NCBI GenBank assembly: GCA_002439875.1
Contig: DJQB01000033.1
Coordinates: forward strand, 1 to 64,000
DNA: 64,000 nucleotides
Source: Bacteroidales bacterium UBA6397
Lineage (GTDB): Bacteria; Bacteroidota; Bacteroidia; Bacteroidales; UBA932
Reading direction: 5' to 3'
Part shown: positions 61,194 through 64,000 of the stretch, piece by piece
How positions within the stretch are numbered: position 1 is the first letter of the stretch
Layout: each line of letters begins with the position of its first letter
Translations under genes and position numbers: made by a program
The notes under the pieces: model-generated
What the model was told of the DNA's origin: nothing
Seen by the model: only the letters and a program-made list of their open reading frames with translations
The model's database searches: none

Positions 61194-64000
61194 ATGTGCA
61201 AATACAACAATATATGGCTTCCGGTGCTGTCTTTGGCAGTGTCTTTCCTTGGATCTATCACGGTATTTGCCGGTGAGGGAGAAGTCCGGACAGACGCGCA
61301 GAGCTACTATTTCAGAACTGTGAATGTCTCGGACGGACTGTCTCAGAACACGGTTTTCGGAATCCTTCAGGACAGGACCGGGTACATGTGGTTCGGCACG
61401 AAGGACGGTCTCAACCGCTATGACGGCCGTTCCTTCCGCATATTCAACAAGGACAACTCAGCGTTGAAGTGCAATTTCATCACAAATCTTGCTGAGGACT
61501 GCAACGGAACAATCTGGATCGGGACGGACAGAGGTGTCTATAAATATGACCCTATGATGGACTGCATATCCTCCCTGTCAGACACAACCAAAGAGGGAAT
61601 CTCACTCTCCTGCCACGTGTCGGGGATGGAATGGATTCAGGACAGGAAGGAACTCTGGATCTCCGTTGAAAAACAAGGGTTCTTCGCCTACTCTCTGAAA
61701 GACAATACATTGAGACTTACGTTCGAGCCTCCGCTCAGCATATCTACATTCTCCAGGATTGGCAATCGGCTTTGGTACGGGCAGTATCTGGACAATCTGT
61801 ACTCCATAGACACAGCATTTTCCGAAAATCCTTCACCGTTCAAAGACAGCGACGGAGCCGGAGTGTTCTCCGGCGAGACTGTCAACACCATCATCGGTGG
61901 CGACCACAACAGGGTTTACGTAGGAACGACATCTAGACTTCTGGAGATCAATCTTACAAACAGAAAGACCAGACTGATTCTCAATGATTACGTCCGGTCC
62001 TTGATCATCCGCGACAATGACGAGCTGTGGGTCGGCGGTGAATCCGGGCTCCACATCATAGACACGAGGGACGGCAGTGTCAGACGGCACATCGCCACAC
62101 CGGACCAAGACGAGCCGTATTCATTGGCAGACAATGCGATATACTCCTTGTTCAAGGACCGCGAGCAAGGGATGTGGATCGGGTCTTACTTTGGAGGTCT
62201 TAATTATCTGCCGTATCCGTACACCCTGTTCGAGAAGTACTACCCCCACGGTGGCATGTCTTTCCTTGGACGCAGGGTGAGGGAATTCTGTCAGGACGAC
62301 AACGGGACAATCTGGATAGGAACTGAGGACAAGGGGTTGTTCAGAATGGATCCTGAAAGCGGGCAGGTCAGGCCTTGGCAGGGTCCGGCAAGACACAAGA
62401 ACGTGCATGGACTGTTCGCGGACGGTGACTGGCTTTGGGTCGGGACATTCTCCGAAGGTCTCAGCAGGATCAATCTGAAGACAGGAAAGGTTGTGCATTA
62501 TGCGAAAGGCGACAGAGGGTTCCCGGAAAACAATGCGTTCTCGATCTTGAGGACCTCCTCCGGAGACCTGATCATCGCGATGACCGTGGGAGCGGTGGTG
62601 TACGATGACAGGACGGACACCTTCAGGGCGATTCCGGAATTGGACGGAACTTTTGTCTATCAAGTGCTTGAGACAAGCGATGGAGACCTATGGTTCGCGA
62701 CCTATGCCGATGGCCTGTACCGGTTTGAGGTCAGCCAAGGACGCTGGACCCGCTACAAGACTTCAGAAAATCCGGGGGACACAGGATGTGTCAGTTCCGA
62801 CAACATCACGAGCATATTCGAAGACAGCAGCCACAGACTTTGGGTGACCACCCTCGGAGGAGGGTTCTGTCTGTTCCATCCGGAAGATGAGACTTTCACA
62901 AGATTTTCGTCCGATGACGGTTTTCCCGGCAGCGTGTTTTATAAGGTCATAGAAGACAAGGACAAGAACCTTTGGATCACCTCGGAGAACGGGCTTATCC
63001 GTTTCCGTCCCGAGACCGGAGAAAAGCAGCTTTACACCACCGCCAACGGGCTTCTTAGCGACCAGTTCAATTTCCAGTCGGGCTTCCGCTCCAAAAGCGG
63101 GAAGATCTACATCGGGAGCATCAACGGATTCATCGCTTTCGACCCATCGTCATTCAGAAAGAATGAATATGTCCCACCCATCACGTTCACTGATTTCTAC
63201 CTGTTCGGCGAGCTGATGAAGCCCGGCGCTGAGGACTCTCCTCTGAAGAGCAACATCACCTTCGCAGACCGGATTGTCCTGAAGCACAACCAGAACACGT
63301 TTTCCATGCGTCTTTCGGCGCTGAGTTACCTGACCCCGGAGATGAACAAGATCGAGTACAAGGTAGAAGGACTGAACGAAAAATGGGCGGAGGTCGATAA
63401 GAACTCAATGATAACATGCTCCAATCTGCCACACGGACATTACAGGATCAAGATTCGTGGAAGCAACGGGGACGGTGTGGCAAACCCTGAGGCCAGATCG
63501 CTTGATGTGACAATCAAGCCCCCTTTCTATCTCACTGTCCTCGCCAAGATAATGTATGTGGTTATGGCCATCGTTTTGGCCGCATCTGCGTTTTTCGTTC
63601 TGCACCGGCGGGCAAAGCGCAGGCAGATGGACGAGATGGAACGGTTCGGGCGCAAGAAGGAAAAAGAGCTGTACGATGCGAAAATAAACTTCTTCACCGA
63701 CATAGCCCATGAGATCAGGACACCTCTGACCCTGATAAACTGCACCATCGACACCATCTTTTCGTCAAAGAAGATTCCTGACAGCCTTACCGAAGACATG
63801 GATGTTGTGGAAAGCAACACAAAAAGGTTGCTTGAGCTTGTCAACCAACTGCTAGATTTCAGAAAGGCCGAGTCAAAAGGCTACAGGCTGGACATCGTCA
63901 AGACCGATGTGGCAGTGATACTCAAATCCGTCATCTGCGGGTTCAGGGTGATGGCGGAGCGGAAGAACGTGAGCCTGACCACCGACATCCCGGACTCTCT
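61194..64000 (+). CDS. Hybrid two-component system sensor (HTCS), 3' end outside the window
   Basis: About 935 codons are visible and the frame remains open at the window edge. After a signal segment (MCKYNNIWLPVLSLAVSFLG) there is a two-part periplasmic propeller of reg_prop repeats (ILQDRTGYMWFGTKDGLNRYDG, CNGTIWIGTDRGVYKYD), then a Y_Y_Y domain (YKVEGLNEKWAEVDKN, YRIKIRGSNGDGV), a membrane helix near 63535-63600 (MYVVMAIVLAASAFFVL), and a HisKA domain with FTDIAHEIRTPLTLI, where His is the phospho-acceptor. The kinase, receiver and AraC-type output should follow. HTCS proteins sense oligosaccharides and control adjacent loci; the D-arabinan locus has its own LacI-type regulator, so the target here is probably to the right. 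Confidence 0.93.
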   Translation, partial: MCKYNNIWLPVLSLAVSFLGSITVFAGEGEVRTDAQSYYFRTVNVSDGLSQNTVFGILQDRTGYMWFGTKDGLNRYDGRSFRIFNKDNSALKCNFITNLAEDCNGTIWIGTDRGVYKYDPMMDCISSLSDTTKEGISLSCHVSGMEWIQDRKELWISVEKQGFFAYSLKDNTLRLTFEPPLSISTFSRIGNRLWYGQYLDNLYSIDTAFSENPSPFKDSDGAGVFSGETVNTIIGGDHNRVYVGTTSRLLEINLTNRKTRLILNDYVRSLIIRDNDELWVGGESGLHIIDTRDGSVRRHIATPDQDEPYSLADNAIYSLFKDREQGMWIGSYFGGLNYLPYPYTLFEKYYPHGGMSFLGRRVREFCQDDNGTIWIGTEDKGLFRMDPESGQVRPWQGPARHKNVHGLFADGDWLWVGTFSEGLSRINLKTGKVVHYAKGDRGFPENNAFSILRTSSGDLIIAMTVGAVVYDDRTDTFRAIPELDGTFVYQVLETSDGDLWFATYADGLYRFEVSQGRWTRYKTSENPGDTGCVSSDNITSIFEDSSHRLWVTTLGGGFCLFHPEDETFTRFSSDDGFPGSVFYKVIEDKDKNLWITSENGLIRFRPETGEKQLYTTANGLLSDQFNFQSGFRSKSGKIYIGSINGFIAFDPSSFRKNEYVPPITFTDFYLFGELMKPGAEDSPLKSNITFADRIVLKHNQNTFSMRLSALSYLTPEMNKIEYKVEGLNEKWAEVDKNSMITCSNLPHGHYRIKIRGSNGDGVANPEARSLDVTIKPPFYLTVLAKIMYVVMAIVLAASAFFVLHRRAKRRQMDEMERFGRKKEKELYDAKINFFTDIAHEIRTPLTLINCTIDTIFSSKKIPDSLTEDMDVVESNTKRLLELVNQLLDFRKAESKGYRLDIVKTDVAVILKSVICGFRVMAERKNVSLTTDIPDS

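Noticed and set aside
458..63170. GAATAT as a polar chromosome-segregation word such as KOPS
   Set aside because: The non-palindromic copies are almost equal on the two strands, so there is no polarity within this window.
61194..64000. HTCS as regulator of the D-arabinan locus
   Set aside because: It is 38 kb away with housekeeping genes between, and the locus has its own LacI-type gene and operators.

Overview
The window looks like a chromosomal segment of an anaerobic Bacteroidales (Bacteroidota) bacterium of roughly 50% GC. The evidence is a SusC/SusD pair, a hybrid two-component sensor (HTCS), many lipoproteins, promoters of the Bacteroidota type (TTTG, 19-bp spacer, TAnnTTTG/A), an S46 dipeptidyl peptidase, a second EF-G paralogue and DUF4143-type ATPases. 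No tRNA, rRNA, CRISPR array, phage or intact insertion sequence was seen.

Region 1 (90-23117) is one polysaccharide utilisation locus built around a LacI-type regulator gene (14878-15903). The leftward operon runs susC, susD, L-fucose/D-arabinose isomerase, a DUF6786-like lipoprotein, a FucP-type permease, an AraB-like ribulokinase, a divergent DUF4185 surface lipoprotein and a BNR-propeller lipoprotein. To the right lie GH172, GH183 (DUF4185), GH97 and GH116 genes. GH172, GH183 and GH116 are the three families reported to cut mycobacterial D-arabinan. FucI plus a ribulokinase, with no fuculose-phosphate aldolase, fits D-arabinose to D-ribulose to D-ribulose-5-phosphate. The locus therefore reads as a D-arabinan utilisation system. 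A 16-bp palindrome and two relatives in front of susC, lacI and the GH172 gene look like the LacI-type operators.

Region 2 (23118-28972) is a patchy zone: a frameshifted and 3'-truncated ATPase, an anaerobic sulfatase-maturating enzyme, two further ATPases, tandem 23-bp repeats, and two tiny related ORFs (37 and 43 codons) that differ mostly at synonymous sites.

Region 3 (28969-37751) is a tight leftward operon: DUF47 (PhoU-like), a multi-pass membrane protein fused to a coiled coil and LuxR-type HTH, a phosphate-selective-type porin, a lamin-tail lipoprotein, two CYTH-type proteins, a DASS transporter and an unknown membrane protein. It suggests phosphate or polyphosphate sensing and handling.

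Region 4 (37992-49195) holds a TolC C-terminal fragment, an envelope O-acylation operon (MltD-like pseudo-enzyme with LysM, two SGNH proteins, MBOAT), a transglutaminase lipoprotein and an EF-G2-like factor lacking the catalytic histidine. Region 5 (49357-61057) is housekeeping: an XRE regulator with probable operators, RNase HII, S46 peptidase, Mrp ATPase, YfhO-type membrane protein, glycosyltransferase, dihydrofolate reductase and an NSS transporter. The window ends inside an HTCS gene (61194-64000), probably serving another locus to the right.

A further signal covers the whole window: the hexamer GAATAT (either strand) occurs about 140 times by hand count against about 30 expected from composition. 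It often overrides codon preference and often contains the start codon (GAATATG).
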